Below are positions 43,207 through 52,540 of a stretch of 64,000 bases of DNA, piece after piece. The position numbers were made by a program, and so were the translations under genes. The stretch is from Novosphingobium sp. KCTC 2891 (GTDB lineage Bacteria > Pseudomonadota > Alphaproteobacteria > Sphingomonadales > Sphingomonadaceae). Numbering within the stretch: position 1 is the stretch's first letter; each line of letters begins with the position of its first letter. A model generated the notes under the pieces. It did no database searches. It saw nothing but the letters and a program-made list of their open reading frames with translations, and was not told the DNA's origin. The stretch lies in assembly GCF_025938155.1 (NCBI RefSeq), contig NZ_JAPCZG010000012.1, positions 39,162 to 103,161 on the forward strand, read 5' to 3'.

Positions 43207-44861
43207 TGGAGCCACCCTTCATCATGGAGGTCAGCCACCGACACCCAGTTGGATTCTGGTGAAACCTCGGATTCTGCCGGCTGTCTGGCATGCGAAATGC
43301 CTTCGCGTTCTTGCCGCTTGCGTTCCTCTCGCAATCGCCGTGTCCGGCCCTTGGCATTGAGGACTTCCTGCCGATTGGCATGCACTAACCGGGCAATTTC
43401 TGCTTGCCCGCCAGCAAGTTGATACGCCGTTCCTGCCTGGCGCCGGGCAGCGACAACGACATCCCATTCGGGCTTTGTCACGTTGGGATAGGATCCCACC
43501 ACCCCTGCCGCGAGGAGCACGCCATCGATCTCGGGGTAGACCGCCTGAATGGTCCTTTCGTCATAATGAATCATGATCTTGAGACCCAGGCGCCGTGCAA
43601 AGCTTTCATGCCAATACCGGATGTGATCGATCTTCACGCCGCCCGATTGCACCGTCCGCTCCACCCACGGCAAAAATCGGCGCGTCAGCTGCTCGACGTC
43701 GACGCCGGGGGGCATCAGCGGTCCGTGGCTCTGGGCGCCCATGGCCCACATTTGCGCAGGTGCAATTTGGCCCAGGCCGTCATGCGGCGTGTGGTGATAG
43801 CGGCAAATCTCCCGAAGGAACCACCGCTCGAACTCATCAAGCGTCATCGCGGCTTCCGCTTCCGAATCGTACCCGTCTCGCGCCGTGACAGTGCCTCCGG
43901 TCGCCCCCGGCAACAGCCGCATTTTCCGGACCATGGTGCCGATCAATCGTTCGATGTGCGTGCCAAAGTGTGCGGGGCCACGCGGCCGCACGTCGGGATC
44001 AATTCCATAAGTCTGGCACGCGCTTCGAAATACTTCCGCGCGATGGGCGCCGGCGTGATCGGCATGTAACTTCTTGAAAAAGCCATGCATCGGATAGTCG
44101 ATGTCGAGACCCAGGCTGTCGAGAAGCGGTTGCTTCGGTAGCAAGGCATTGGCGATGGCCCGACCGCAGCGAAAAATCGAGGGTGCCCCAAAACTCACGT
44201 AGAAGCCCAGAATGCAGCGGCTCCAAACGTCGATGAGCAAAGTCACCCACGGTCGGCCCAGAGCGACACGGTGCACGCTGTCGACGAGCATGACGTCGGC
44301 CGGCGTGTGATCCATTTGCACGACATCGAGCAGGCCATCGCTCTTATATTCGCCCGGATGCGCCTCGTGAGCGGTCCGTCGCTTCGAACCCATGAAGCGC
44401 GCCTTCTGCGGCTCGCTTATTTCGTTGATCATCCGCTCGATCGTCCGAAAGCTCGGCACGATCCCCGGATCGAAGCCATAGTCGCCATCGTCCGCAATCA
44501 GCAAATAGCGAACCTGCTGAGCCGCCTCCCGAACGCTGAGCGGCACCTTTGTCAGGACAAGTTCCTCAAACAGGCCGTCGATCGCCTCGAGGATCTCCGT
44601 TGGCGCATGACGACTTCCCGGCTTTGGACCTCGCGGCCGTGAGGCCAGGCTCTCGGCAATCGGCTTGTGGCGATAGCGCCGTGCCAACTCGCGGATCCGG
44701 CGTGGACCCAGGCCGGTTTCGCTGGAGATCGCGGACACGGCCGCAGCGGTCAGCGGTTCATCCAGCGGCACGGATTTTCGGAAGATTTGATAGAGGTCCA
44801 CACCCCGCTTCAGCGCGGTTTCCGATAGCCTGGCTGTTCTTGGCGGCTTGCGTTCGATCAT
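43194..44861 (-). CDS. tniA: TniA transposase (DDE, Mu/TnsB type)
   Basis: 555 residues. The N-terminal DNA-binding helices (GLGPRRIRELARRYR) are followed by the catalytic triad Asp184 in VVQMDHTPAD, Asp268 in LHADHAGAH and Glu304 in THIERLIG; the 35-residue gap to Glu is the DDE spacing. The C-terminal Mu-type beta-barrel and a basic tail that contacts TniB follow. Near full size for a TniA. The gene runs inward from the right transposon end, and its start is about 160 bases from that end, with further partial GACA-type repeats between. Confidence 0.9.
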   Translation of the reverse strand: MIERKPPRTARLSETALKRGVDLYQIFRKSVPLDEPLTAAAVSAISSETGLGPRRIRELARRYRHKPIAESLASRPRGPKPGSRHAPTEILEAIDGLFEELVLTKVPLSVREAAQQVRYLLIADDGDYGFDPGIVPSFRTIERMINEISEPQKARFMGSKRRTAHEAHPGEYKSDGLLDVVQMDHTPADVMLVDSVHRVALGRPWVTLLIDVWSRCILGFYVSFGAPSIFRCGRAIANALLPKQPLLDSLGLDIDYPMHGFFKKLHADHAGAHRAEVFRSACQTYGIDPDVRPRGPAHFGTHIERLIGTMVRKMRLLPGATGGTVTARDGYDSEAEAAMTLDEFERWFLREICRYHHTPHDGLGQIAPAQMWAMGAQSHGPLMPPGVDVEQLTRRFLPWVERTVQSGGVKIDHIRYWHESFARRLGLKIMIHYDERTIQAVYPEIDGVLLAAGVVGSYPNVTKPEWDVVVAARRQAGTAYQLAGGQAEIARLVHANRQEVLNAKGRTRRLREERKRQEREGISHARQPAESEVSPESNWVSVADLHDEGWLQWRD

Positions 44862-44985
44862 CGGGAGAATCCCGGCGTTTTCTGGCCACCCTTACTGTCG
44901 CCTATTTTGACCGAAGCAGATAGCACCATTTTTCATGTGACAAGCATTTCCGCGCTGAAGCAGTCATTATATCCAATTTATTCCA

Positions 44986-45023
44986 CATTATGCGTCTAAT
45001 GTCGTAAATTTTGTCGCGTCACA
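44986..45023. repeat. Right end of Tn5053-like transposon
   Basis: On the minus strand, from outside in, the sequence starts TGTGACGCGACAAAATTTAC and continues GACATTAGACGC. It has the CAAAATT and GACATT cores also seen at the left end. A further related stretch with GTCACATGAAAAATGG lies at about 44927-44942. Sequence right of 45023 belongs to a truncated plasmid gene. Confidence 0.6.
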
Positions 45024-45782
45024 CCGGGGCTTGAGGCCGCGGAATTGATGCGTAGCTGGTATAGTGAGGAACGGCGCGATCTGCTGTCTTGGGTGAGCCG
45101 GCGCGGCCCCCCTCCCCTCGCCCGCGCCGCGGGGCTTGCGCTCAAGGCCAAGGGTGCCTCCGAAAGCTTCACCAGCACCTTCGATGCCGCCGATCGCGCG
45201 CTCGAGCGGCTCGATGCCTTGCTTCCCGCCGCCGACCCGCTTGCCACGCTCGCTGAATGGATGCGCCAGTTGCGCGAGGACGAGACGCCGTTCCTCGAAG
45301 GCGGCAGCGAGTTCGTTGAAGTAGGAGGGCACGTATTCAGCCGCTTCGCCTCGCGTGGCGCGGCCTGGGCCGCCTCGCTCGCCGCCGCGATGCGCCCACA
45401 GTTGTTCGCTCTTGGGGCAGCTCCCCTCGCCCTCGCCGGGCTCGCGCCGCGCAGTCTGTTCCAGCAGGATCTCGAAAGCCCCCTGCCCTCTCTTTTGTCG
45501 ACCGCCATCGGCAACGCCGCCATCGATGTGGCGTCAGATCTATTGGCGATGCGTCAAGCGCTCAACCGTCGCGACCTTGAGTTGCGTGCGCTGTATGCCT
45601 CTTCCCATGCCCGACAGGCTTGGCAACTCATCTCCGCTTTAGGGCCCCTCACCCGTGCCGAGCTCGCGCGTGCCCTCGACGTAACGCCGCGGACTGCTTC
45701 CCAGGCTGTGGTCGCGTTAGAGAACGCCAATCTTGTTCGTCTCCGCCCCGCTGACAAGGTCATTCTGGCGGCGAATGCCTGA
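45024..45782 (+). pseudogene. 5'-truncated winged-helix plasmid protein
   Basis: The open frame continues without a stop from 45048 back through 45024, exactly to the transposon end, so its 5' part is gone. The remaining 250 residues are Ala/Leu-rich; about 205-235 (ALGPLTRAELARALDVTPRTASQAVVALENANL) is a winged helix like that of the 40417-41385 protein. An internal ATG at 45048 could still start a shorter product. It sits upstream of the centromere-like repeats and parA and may once have been part of the maintenance region. Confidence 0.55.
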
Positions 45783-45870
45783 TCACTATTGCGGGAATCT
45801 TCGTCAATTCTACCTGACCTTGCGGTCGCGATCTTCCCCTTGATTGGTGGAATTCTGCCGTTTTCTGGGC

Positions 45871-46123
45871 CGCGGCACAATGTGCCGCGCTCTGTGCCTC
45901 GGTATGTGCTGCACGTTGTGTGGTCTATTGTGACGCGCCATGTGGGGCGCGGCACATCGCGCTGCCTGCATTGCGGCACCACGCGCGTGCGCTGGCGCCA
46001 TCGCTGCCGACTTGTGACGCGCTTGCGCCTTGCACCGCGCTGCTATACGCGCTAGGGGCAGCACGTGCAGATGGTGCAGCGCTTGCAATTGTGTTTACCA
46101 ATTGTGCCGCGCTTTGTGCCGCG
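45871..46123. repeat. Centromere-like repeat region upstream of parA
   Basis: The 365 bases before parA hold no convincing gene. They contain five exact copies of the 9-mer TGTGCCGCG in either orientation: CGCGGCACA at 45871-45879 and 45948-45956, TGTGCCGCG at 45881-45889, 46103-46111 and 46115-46123. The first pair forms a palindrome. Degenerate TGTGACGCG copies lie between. A repeat array directly upstream of parA and an RHH gene fits a parS/centromere plus operator of a type Ib partition system. Confidence 0.5.
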
Positions 46124-46147
46124 CTGCCGCTACACAGGAGACATACC

Positions 46148-46834
46148 GTGCCAGTTATCACGATCGCCCAGAGCAAAGGCGGAGCAGGCAAGACGACTCT
46201 CGCGCTCGCGCTGGCATCGGAATTCGAGGCCTTGGGCGGTTCGGTCTACATGCTGGATGCAGACCGGCAGAACAGCCTGCTGAACTGGCATCGCGATCGA
46301 CTGGCTTCGGGGAGGGGAGGGGACTCCAAAATTCAGGTCGAGGATGCCTCACAGTTGCGCGATGCGGACATCGGCGCCGCAATCACAAAAGCACGGGAAC
46401 TGGCGCAACTCGTCATTGTGGACTCCGAAGGAACCTCCAACTTCAAGACGGCCTATGCCGCCATGGATTCCGATTTTGTTGTCATTCCGACGCGGTCCTC
46501 GCGCCTAGATCTGGAGCGCACTGTCGAAACCAGCGATATGCTGGAAAAAATGTGCCGCGGCGTGCCTTATCGGGTGCTGATCACGCAAACTGGCCAGGTC
46601 GCGCGGTCTAAGGCTGAATGGGAAATCGATAGTCAGATTTCCAAGGCTTTGCCCACATTTCCCGAGCAAATGCACAATCTTGACGCGTTCCGCGCCATGT
46701 CCAATTTCCGCATGACGCTCGCCGAAGTCGAGGCAAACAAGCTCGCGAAGACCGAGAAGGCGCGACACATCGCCCAAAGCGTGCTCGCCAACATTCTCGA
46801 CGAAATCCAGAACAAGGAGGCCGTAAATGCCTGA
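46148..46834 (+). CDS. parA: ParA-family plasmid partition ATPase
   Basis: 228 residues starting at GTG, with AGGAG seven bases upstream. The deviant Walker A is QSKGGAGKTTLALALA at 8-23, Walker A' LDADRQNSLLNW follows, and LVIVDSEGTSN is the Walker B. Short ParA without an N-terminal HTH, the type Ib form that works with a small DNA-binding partner. It overlaps the next gene by 8 bases. Function: nucleoid-bound ATPase that moves plasmid copies apart. Confidence 0.88.
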   Translation: MPVITIAQSKGGAGKTTLALALASEFEALGGSVYMLDADRQNSLLNWHRDRLASGRGGDSKIQVEDASQLRDADIGAAITKARELAQLVIVDSEGTSNFKTAYAAMDSDFVVIPTRSSRLDLERTVETSDMLEKMCRGVPYRVLITQTGQVARSKAEWEIDSQISKALPTFPEQMHNLDAFRAMSNFRMTLAEVEANKLAKTEKARHIAQSVLANILDEIQNKEAVNA

Positions 46835-47228
46835 TCAGAACCCTGCCAGCAGCGCGATGGGCGATATCATCGGTTCAACGCGCCAGCGCCTCGAGCAGCC
46901 TGCGCCGCCTGCAAGCCCGGCAGACCGCCTTAAGAACCTTGTCGCAGCCACTACAGTGGCGAAGCCTGCACCGGCAGCATCGATTGCGCGCGATCCGGCT
47001 CCAGCGGCCCTGCCAGGCAATTATTTCCCGCAAGTCGCCGTCGACACAGCGATGGTCCCCAAGCGGAAGCCGCAGCGTGGCCCAACGCGCACACTCCACA
47101 TCAGCATGCGGCTCTCGCCACCCGAACGCGACCGCCTCGTCCAATGGTGCGACGAACGCAATCTGAGCCTGCCCGACGGAATCGTGGCGCTCCTCAATCT
47201 GGCGGAAGGGGCAGGGGAGGGGGCCTAA
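46827..47228 (+). CDS. Small ribbon-helix-helix partner of ParA (ParB/ParG-like)
   Basis: 133 residues. The N-terminal 80 are Ala/Pro-rich and look unstructured. The C-terminal part TRTLHISMRLSPPERDRLVQWCDERNLSLPDGIVALLNL is a beta strand followed by two helices, the ribbon-helix-helix fold. It overlaps the parA stop codon, so it is the second gene of the partition operon and should bind the repeats upstream of parA as centromere-binding protein and repressor. Its sequence is not recognised as a named family. Confidence 0.6.
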   Translation: MPDQNPASSAMGDIIGSTRQRLEQPAPPASPADRLKNLVAATTVAKPAPAASIARDPAPAALPGNYFPQVAVDTAMVPKRKPQRGPTRTLHISMRLSPPERDRLVQWCDERNLSLPDGIVALLNLAEGAGEGA

Positions 47229-47274
47229 CCCTCAACCGGTCAGGGCAAGACGCTTAATGTGAGTGATTGGGGGG

Positions 47275-48393
47275 TCAGGCCCGTCCGCGTGCCTTGACGA
47301 AGCCCTTGCAGAAGCCTTCCCACGACTTGTAGAGCGCCTGTCCACTCAATGTCTCGAGCTTGGGGCCCATCTGCTTGCGATAGGCCTCAGCCACGAGGTC
47401 CTTATCCCAACCACCGCCAAAATCGCTCACGATGGTAAGGATGGTCTGATCGCCGCAGAAATGCAGGGAATCGGTCGGGAACAGTTTGCGCGCCGTGATC
47501 CTCGGCGCCGGCGCCGCAACGATCTGCTCGGCCGTCCCGTCGCGGCGGGCTTTGCGCCCCACCTTCGGTCGATCCAGTTCCTTGGCCGTTGCCTCCTGCT
47601 CCCCGGGCTCCTTGGGCGAAAAGGTCAGTTTGACAGCTACAACCGGGCGGCCACGTCCGGCCCCGCGAATTTCCTCCCACTCTACGATGAAGTCGGCGAG
47701 CTGGTCGATTTCGGCTTTCGATTTTGCCAGCACGTCTCGGCGGAATTCCGCGAAATTCTTGAAGCTACCTTCGGGCACGCCGAGCTTGCGACGCAGCTCC
47801 TCGACCGACATCTTCACCACCCGGTTCTGACGGTTGATGATCAGGCAGCCAAGGTCATAAAGGGTGAGGGAATAGCGCGATTGCAGCGCCAACATGACCC
47901 CGAGATTGACCCGTGCGTAATAGTCCGAACGCTGGATCACCCGCTTGAAATTGTCCGAAAACTCGAACTCGACGACGCTCATCCCGTCTTCTGAGATTTC
48001 CTCGACACAGCTCGCAAGCAGCGACTGCGACATGACCGCCGGCTTGCCTTTCTTCGACGTGGTCCTGATCCGGACAATCACGCGAAGCAGCTCATCCATG
48101 ACTGGCTGGATTCGTTCATTTCCCTTGTGCGACCCGCGAAGTTCCTTCTTTGTGATCGTGAAGGTCTTGGTCTCACCCGCATCCGGTCCGGCCTTGCGCA
48201 ACATCAGCGCGAAGGCTTTTCTCGCGGCAGCACTTAAGGACCCGGTTTCGAATTCAGATTCGACGAGTTCGCCAGGCTTGCTTACGAAGTCGAGGTCCTT
48301 GCGGCGAATCACTTCGGCCACACGCAAGGTGCGGCTCAGGCCCTCCAAACCTGGAGTAACCTCGATTTCACTGGGATTCGAATCGAGCTCCAT
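47275..48393 (-). CDS. repA: Plasmid replication initiator, Rep_3 superfamily
   Basis: 372 residues with two winged-helix domains. The first half has TKKELRGSHKGNERIQPVMDELLRVIVRI and the second LALQSRYSLTLYDLGCLIINRQNRVVKMSVEELRRKLGV, followed by SFKNFAEFRRDVLAKSKAEID, the Rep_3/RepA pattern in which the last segment reads DNA. The C-terminal third (after about 280) is a basic, low-similarity tail. The gene begins next to the iteron array, as expected for a protein that binds iterons, and is divergent from the array's other side. Essential replicon gene. Confidence 0.85.
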   Translation of the reverse strand: MELDSNPSEIEVTPGLEGLSRTLRVAEVIRRKDLDFVSKPGELVESEFETGSLSAAARKAFALMLRKAGPDAGETKTFTITKKELRGSHKGNERIQPVMDELLRVIVRIRTTSKKGKPAVMSQSLLASCVEEISEDGMSVVEFEFSDNFKRVIQRSDYYARVNLGVMLALQSRYSLTLYDLGCLIINRQNRVVKMSVEELRRKLGVPEGSFKNFAEFRRDVLAKSKAEIDQLADFIVEWEEIRGAGRGRPVVAVKLTFSPKEPGEQEATAKELDRPKVGRKARRDGTAEQIVAAPAPRITARKLFPTDSLHFCGDQTILTIVSDFGGGWDKDLVAEAYRKQMGPKLETLSGQALYKSWEGFCKGFVKARGRA

Positions 48394-48432
48394 GTGAGTT
48401 GCATAACATCACCTTGTCATAATGAGAACACA

Positions 48433-49021
48433 CCCCCGTGAACTCACATAGACAAGCCCCCGATCGCTCACATGAAGGCCTGTCTGCACAAAAATGGGCA
48501 ACATCGGGATAGCCCCCAAGGGCTCACATAAAGCTCTCTGGAAGGCCGCAGGATTCCGTCCTTGCGCGGAATTCCCCCGATCACTCATATAGTCATCGGG
48601 CAGGGTTACAGGGTGTTCGTCGCGGCGGAAAAGGCAGCTGTCACATTGCCCCCTCCGACTCACATATACGCCGCGCCATGTTATTGTTTTTGAGCGACAT
48701 TTCGCGAGAACCCCGATTACTCACATAATTGATCTCGGATTGGCTGTCCCGGCAACCCGCGAACCCCCGATTCCTCAGGTAAACCCGATCCGCAGAGGCG
48801 TGGACTCCCCCCATTGCTCATCTAGACGCCTGGTTTAGATCCACCACGAACCAAATTGGCGATTCAGTCACTAGAATCAGAGCCTTCTGACCCGGTCTTG
48901 TTGTGAGATCGCCAAGTCCCCCGATTCCTCATGCAATCACCCGAGACCTCATAATGACGCCCCCGCGGCCTCATGCAGACGCCCCCACAGGCTCATATTA
49001 AAGCCCCCTTCGGCTCACATA
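48433..49021. repeat. Iteron array of the plasmid origin
   Basis: The 775 bases between the initiator and primase genes hold at least 13 copies of an 18-19-base repeat, consensus CCCCCGATTRCTCACATA. Clear copies start at 48433, 48457, 48513, 48574, 48649, 48709, 48764, 48917, 48960, 48982 and 49004, with weaker ones near 48807 and 48939. The CTCAcAT core is the most conserved part. The copies are not evenly spaced; the last four lie only about 22 bases apart. Position next to the Rep_3 gene makes this the replication origin and the site of initiator binding and copy control. Confidence 0.85.
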
Positions 49022-49168
49022 GAAGGCAATTAAGTCTCTGTTTTTCGGTGCCTAAAGACGCCCGAATCATAGAATCCTGAATCTAAGAAACCTCCCAAGC
49101 TGCGCTTGGGCGTTTTGATAAATAGGATTCAATGACAAGAGAGAGGAGGGTGGTCTGGTTGGGCTTGC

Positions 49169-50011
49169 ATGTCCATAGTTCAAAACAGACCATCACCCGC
49201 TCTCCGCGACCTGGTAGCCCGACTGAACGGTAGATGGTCCGGCGATGTTGCCATGTGTTGCTGCCCCGCGCATGCTGACCGAACCCCATCCCTCGCGATC
49301 CGTCAGGGTGACCGCAGTATCCTCGTCACATGCCATGCTGGGTGCGACAGTCGCGATGTCCTCAAAGCCCTTCGGCGCATCGTGGATCTGCCGAGCTTCA
49401 CACCTCCAAGCATTTCTCCAAACCAGCAAACTAGCCATGGGGCTTATTTCGCTATCTGGCAGGCGGCGCGCGAGATCGAGGGAACCTTGGCCGAGCACTA
49501 TGTCCGCGAAGTCCGCAACATCTGGGCACCGGTCGATGACCTGCGCTTTCATCCCCGGTGTCCACGAGGGCAGGGCAGCCTCGTCAGCTTCGAACCGGCA
49601 CTGCTGGTCGCCATGCGCAAGGCCGGGGTGGTTGCCGCGATACAGCGGATATTCCTCGACCCATCGTCAGCAACCTACACCGACAAGCTGGTCCTGGGAC
49701 AGGCTATTGGCGCGGCATGGACCAATGGCCCGCCAGCCAAGACCATCGGCATCTGCGAGGGCTTCGAGACTGCGGCTGCCTATACGTCGCTCACGGGTAT
49801 CCAGGCCTGGGCGACCATGGGTGCCAAGCGCTTCCACCAGGTCGACATTCCGGCGTCAGTCGAAACCGTGATCCTGCTCGCGGACAACGATCTCGAAGGC
49901 CGACGCGCGCATGACCGCGCGCTTGATGCCTACCGCCGCGCGGGTCGCAGCATCGAGACCGAATGGCCGCCGGGCCGCATGAACGACTGGGCGCAGCTCC
50001 TGAAGCGGTGA
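49169..50011 (+). CDS. Toprim-domain primase-like protein with CHC2 zinc finger
   Basis: 280 residues. The N-terminal zinc finger is CCCPAHADRTPSL with a later CHAGC (residues about 28-58), the Toprim fold is TIGICEGFETAAAYTSL for the catalytic Glu and VILLADNDLEGRRAHDRA for the DxD pair. Similar proteins in sphingomonad plasmids are annotated DUF7146/Toprim. It probably primes plasmid DNA synthesis during replication or transfer. The stop codon TGA begins the leader shared with the strawberry-notch gene. Confidence 0.82.
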   Translation: MSIVQNRPSPALRDLVARLNGRWSGDVAMCCCPAHADRTPSLAIRQGDRSILVTCHAGCDSRDVLKALRRIVDLPSFTPPSISPNQQTSHGAYFAIWQAAREIEGTLAEHYVREVRNIWAPVDDLRFHPRCPRGQGSLVSFEPALLVAMRKAGVVAAIQRIFLDPSSATYTDKLVLGQAIGAAWTNGPPAKTIGICEGFETAAAYTSLTGIQAWATMGAKRFHQVDIPASVETVILLADNDLEGRRAHDRALDAYRRAGRSIETEWPPGRMNDWAQLLKR

Positions 50012-50069
50012 GGGGAGGGGGGCTAGAGCGGGCGTGCCGCTGATCGGCACGAGCTCAGGAGTTCTCCGC
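50009..50069 (+). promoter_or_regulatory. G-rich leader with stem-loop before the strawberry-notch gene
   Basis: TGAGGGGAGGGGGGCT at 50009-50024 is identical to 59325-59340 in front of the parB-like gene. A perfect 6-bp stem GTGCCG/CGGCAC with a 5-base loop lies at 50034-50050, and AGGAG at 50057-50061 is the ribosome-binding site for ATG 50070. The arrangement G-tract, hairpin, AGGAG is the same in both leaders although the hairpins differ, which suggests shared translational or transcript control. Confidence 0.5.
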
Positions 50070-52523
50070 ATGACCACAACGATTCCGCGCGCCAGCGCCA
50101 TTCTTTGCGCTGCGCGCACACTTGCCGCCAAGCTGCTCCTCGCTGTTCCGATCGACCGCGCCGCTCTGAGCGAAGCCATGACGGAGAGTGCAGGCGGCAA
50201 TGACGCCGCAGGTGCCTGGCAGCAGCGCGACAGTTTCGAAGCGCTGGAAGTCGCGCTCTCCCTCGCCATTCCCGAGCTTGTCGGTCCCATGGACGTCGGT
50301 GCGGCGATCAGCACGCTCGAGGCACTCTCGCGCGAACTGCCAACCCACACAGTACGCAGCGAGGGCCAGGTCCAGTTCCAGCAGTTTTCGACGCCGCCGG
50401 CGCTGGCCCGTCTGGCAGTTCATCTGGCGCGGCTTTCGAGCGATGACGTGGTGCTTGAGCCGAGCGCAGGCACCGGGATCATCGCTTCGCTTGCCAAGGG
50501 CGCGGTCAAGGACCTGATCCTCAACGAACTCGAACCATCCCGTGCCGACCTGCTCGAGGCCGTGTTTCCGGGCACGAAAGTCTATCGCCACGACGGCGCG
50601 AAGCTCAGCGCGCTGCTCTCCGGGACTGAACGGCCCAGCGTCGTCCTGATGAACCCGCCGTTCTCGGTGTCGCAATCGCGCGGAGAGGATCGGAATACGG
50701 CCGCCCGGCACTTACGCTCCGCGCTCGACCATCTGCTGCCCGGTGGCCGGATCGTCGCGATCATGCCGGACTGGTTCTCGCCTTCGGCCAGGTCCGAAGA
50801 AACCTTCCGGCGCACCCTCGAAGGCGCGCGGGTCGTCCTCTCGCTCCGTCTGGACAAGGGCGGCTATGCCAAGCACGGCACCGGGATCGCCGTTCGCGTG
50901 CTGGTGATCGACAAGGTGCCTGGCGAGATCGGTGTATCGACCATGAATCGCGGCACGGTCGGCGAACTCTTTGCCGCGCTGCCAACCGTGCCACTCCGGG
51001 CGACATTGCGCGACCCGGCGCAGGCGGCAGCGCCCCGGCCCAAGCTCAGCCTCTTCCGCTCGGTGAAGACCGGCCCAGCCCGGCCCGTGATCGTGCGGGC
51101 GGCCCAGACAAACGACGTCCGCCCCGTCGCGTACGAAGTTCTGGCCGAACCTGCAGCCATGGGCGAGCAGCGCGGGGTCTATTCCGACTACCGGCCCTCG
51201 CGCGTCGTAATCGCGGAAGCAGGCGAACATCCCACCCACCTCGTCGAATCCGCCGCCATGGCCTCGATCGCGGCACCCAAACCCAACTACGTGCCAGCTC
51301 TGCCCGAACGCACCGTGACAGCGCGGCTGCTGTCCGCTGCCCAGCTCGAAACCGTGATTTATGCCGGTGAGGCCTGGAGCCGCGATCTCCATGGCCGTTT
51401 CAGCCATCCTGCCGGCGAAGTCGCGCTCAAGGAGGACCCCGAGGGCCAGCATTACCGCACCGGGTTCTTCCTTGGCGACGGGACCGGGGCAGGGAAGGGG
51501 AGGCAGGCGGCGGCCTGTATTCTCGACCAGTGGCTCAAGGGCAATCGCCGTCACATCTGGATTTCGAAGAATGCGCCGCTCCTTGAAGACGCGCAGCGCG
51601 ATTGGACCGCGATCGGCGGATTGCCGTCGGATATTCTCGACCTTGCCCGCTGGAAGATCGGTGAGGAGATAACCTCGCCCGAAGGCATCCTCTTTGTCCC
51701 CTACGGCACGCTGCGCAGCTCGCGCGTCGAGGATACCCGGCTCGACCAGATTGTCCGTTGGGCCGGGGAGGACTTCGAAGGCGTGATCGTCTTCGACGAG
51801 GCCCACGAAATGGGCGGCGTTGCGGGCGGGGAGGGGGCGCTTGGCCAGAAGCAGGGCTCGCTCCAGGGCATTGCCGGGGTGCTGCTCCAGAACACTTTGC
51901 CCCGCGCCCGCGTGCTTTATGCCTCGGCGACCGGCGCTTCCGACGTCAACAACCTTGCCTATGCGGTCCGGCTTGGCCTGTGGGGACCGGGCACGGCTTT
52001 TGCGAACCGCGAGCAGTTCATCAGCGAGATCCGCGACGGCGGCATTGCCGCGATGGAACTCGTCGCCCGCGACCTCAAGGCCTCCGGGCTCTACCTCGCC
52101 CGGGCGCTCAGCTTTGCCGGGATCGAGTACGACATCCTGCGCCATGAGCTGACCTCTGAGCAGATCGCGGTCTACGATACCTATTGCGAGGCCTGGACGA
52201 TCATTCACCAGAACCTTGAAGCGGCGCTCGAACTCACCGGGATTGTCGACGGGCTTGAGAACAAGACCCTCAACAGCGGCGCCAAGGCGGCGGCCCGCAG
52301 CCGGTTCGAGGGGACGAAGCAGCGCTTCTTTGCGCAAGTCCTGCTCTCGCTGAAGTTGCCCTCGATCTATCCCGCGATCGACGAGCATCTGGCCAACGAC
52401 GAAAGTGTCGTCGTCCAACTGGTCAGTACCGCGGAATCGATTCTCAACCGGCGTCTCAATGAGCTCGAACCCGACGAGCGCGAAGAGCTGGAACTGGACC
52501 TTTCGCCTCGCGAGTACGTGTAA
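50070..52523 (+). pseudogene. Strawberry-notch-like helicase/methylase, 5' half, split by RIT element
   Basis: 817 residues of a protein that should be about 1,400. An N-terminal methyltransferase-like domain has LEPSAGTGI at 129-137 and NPPF at 195-198; the superfamily-2 helicase core follows with DGTGAGKG at 470-477 and DEAH at 576-579. It ends LDLSPREYV, then TAA at 52521 inside the element. The helicase C-domain resumes at 56247 in the downstream piece, where V-DYLTRAF continues the frame. ATG 50070 has AGGAG eight bases upstream; GTG 50034 is less likely. Strawberry-notch proteins are common on alphaproteobacterial plasmids and phages; function uncertain. The split form may still fold as two chains. 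Confidence 0.82.
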
Positions 52524-52540
52524 TGTTGAGCTCAACATTA
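52521..52540. repeat. 20-bp perfect palindrome at left end of RIT element
   Basis: TAATGTTGAG is followed directly by its complement CTCAACATTA. It contributes the stop codon that ends the first half of the strawberry-notch gene. The right end of the element has no copy. Confidence 0.85.

Larger units (their letters stand above)
37644..45023. mobile_element. Tn5053/Tn7-like transposon with tniA-tniB-tniQ
   Basis: About 7.4 kb. The right end (complement of 44986-45023) begins TGTGACGCGACAAAATTTAC and carries GACATT; the left end begins TGTGGTGCGCCAAAGTTGAC and is followed by a second copy GTGCCAAAATTGCTGACATT at 37695-37714. Eighteen of the first 26 bases agree between ends. The repeats resemble transposase-binding sites of TnsB/TniA elements. 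Genes inside are an amidoligase, a tyrosine recombinase, a winged-helix protein and tniQ, tniB, tniA. No resolvase and no cas genes are inside. The flanks (ACTGG left, CCGGG right) are not a perfect 5-bp duplication, and broken genes abut both ends. Confidence 0.65.

Noticed and set aside
41336..44861. CRISPR-associated transposon
   Set aside because: TniQ, TniB and TniA are present, but no Cas12k, Cascade gene or repeat array was found between the ends. A Tn5053-like element is the simpler reading.
45789..46055. Small ORFs upstream of parA
   Set aside because: They lie in the repeat-rich region, lack domains and ribosome-binding sites, and their codons reflect the repeats.
48433..49021. Possible CRISPR array
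   Set aside because: Repeats are unevenly spaced and degenerate, spacers are not of constant length, and the place beside a Rep_3 gene fits iterons. No cas gene is in the window.
50712..52538. A 608-codon open frame on the minus strand
   Set aside because: It is the antisense of the strawberry-notch helicase region, with low-complexity composition and no domain.
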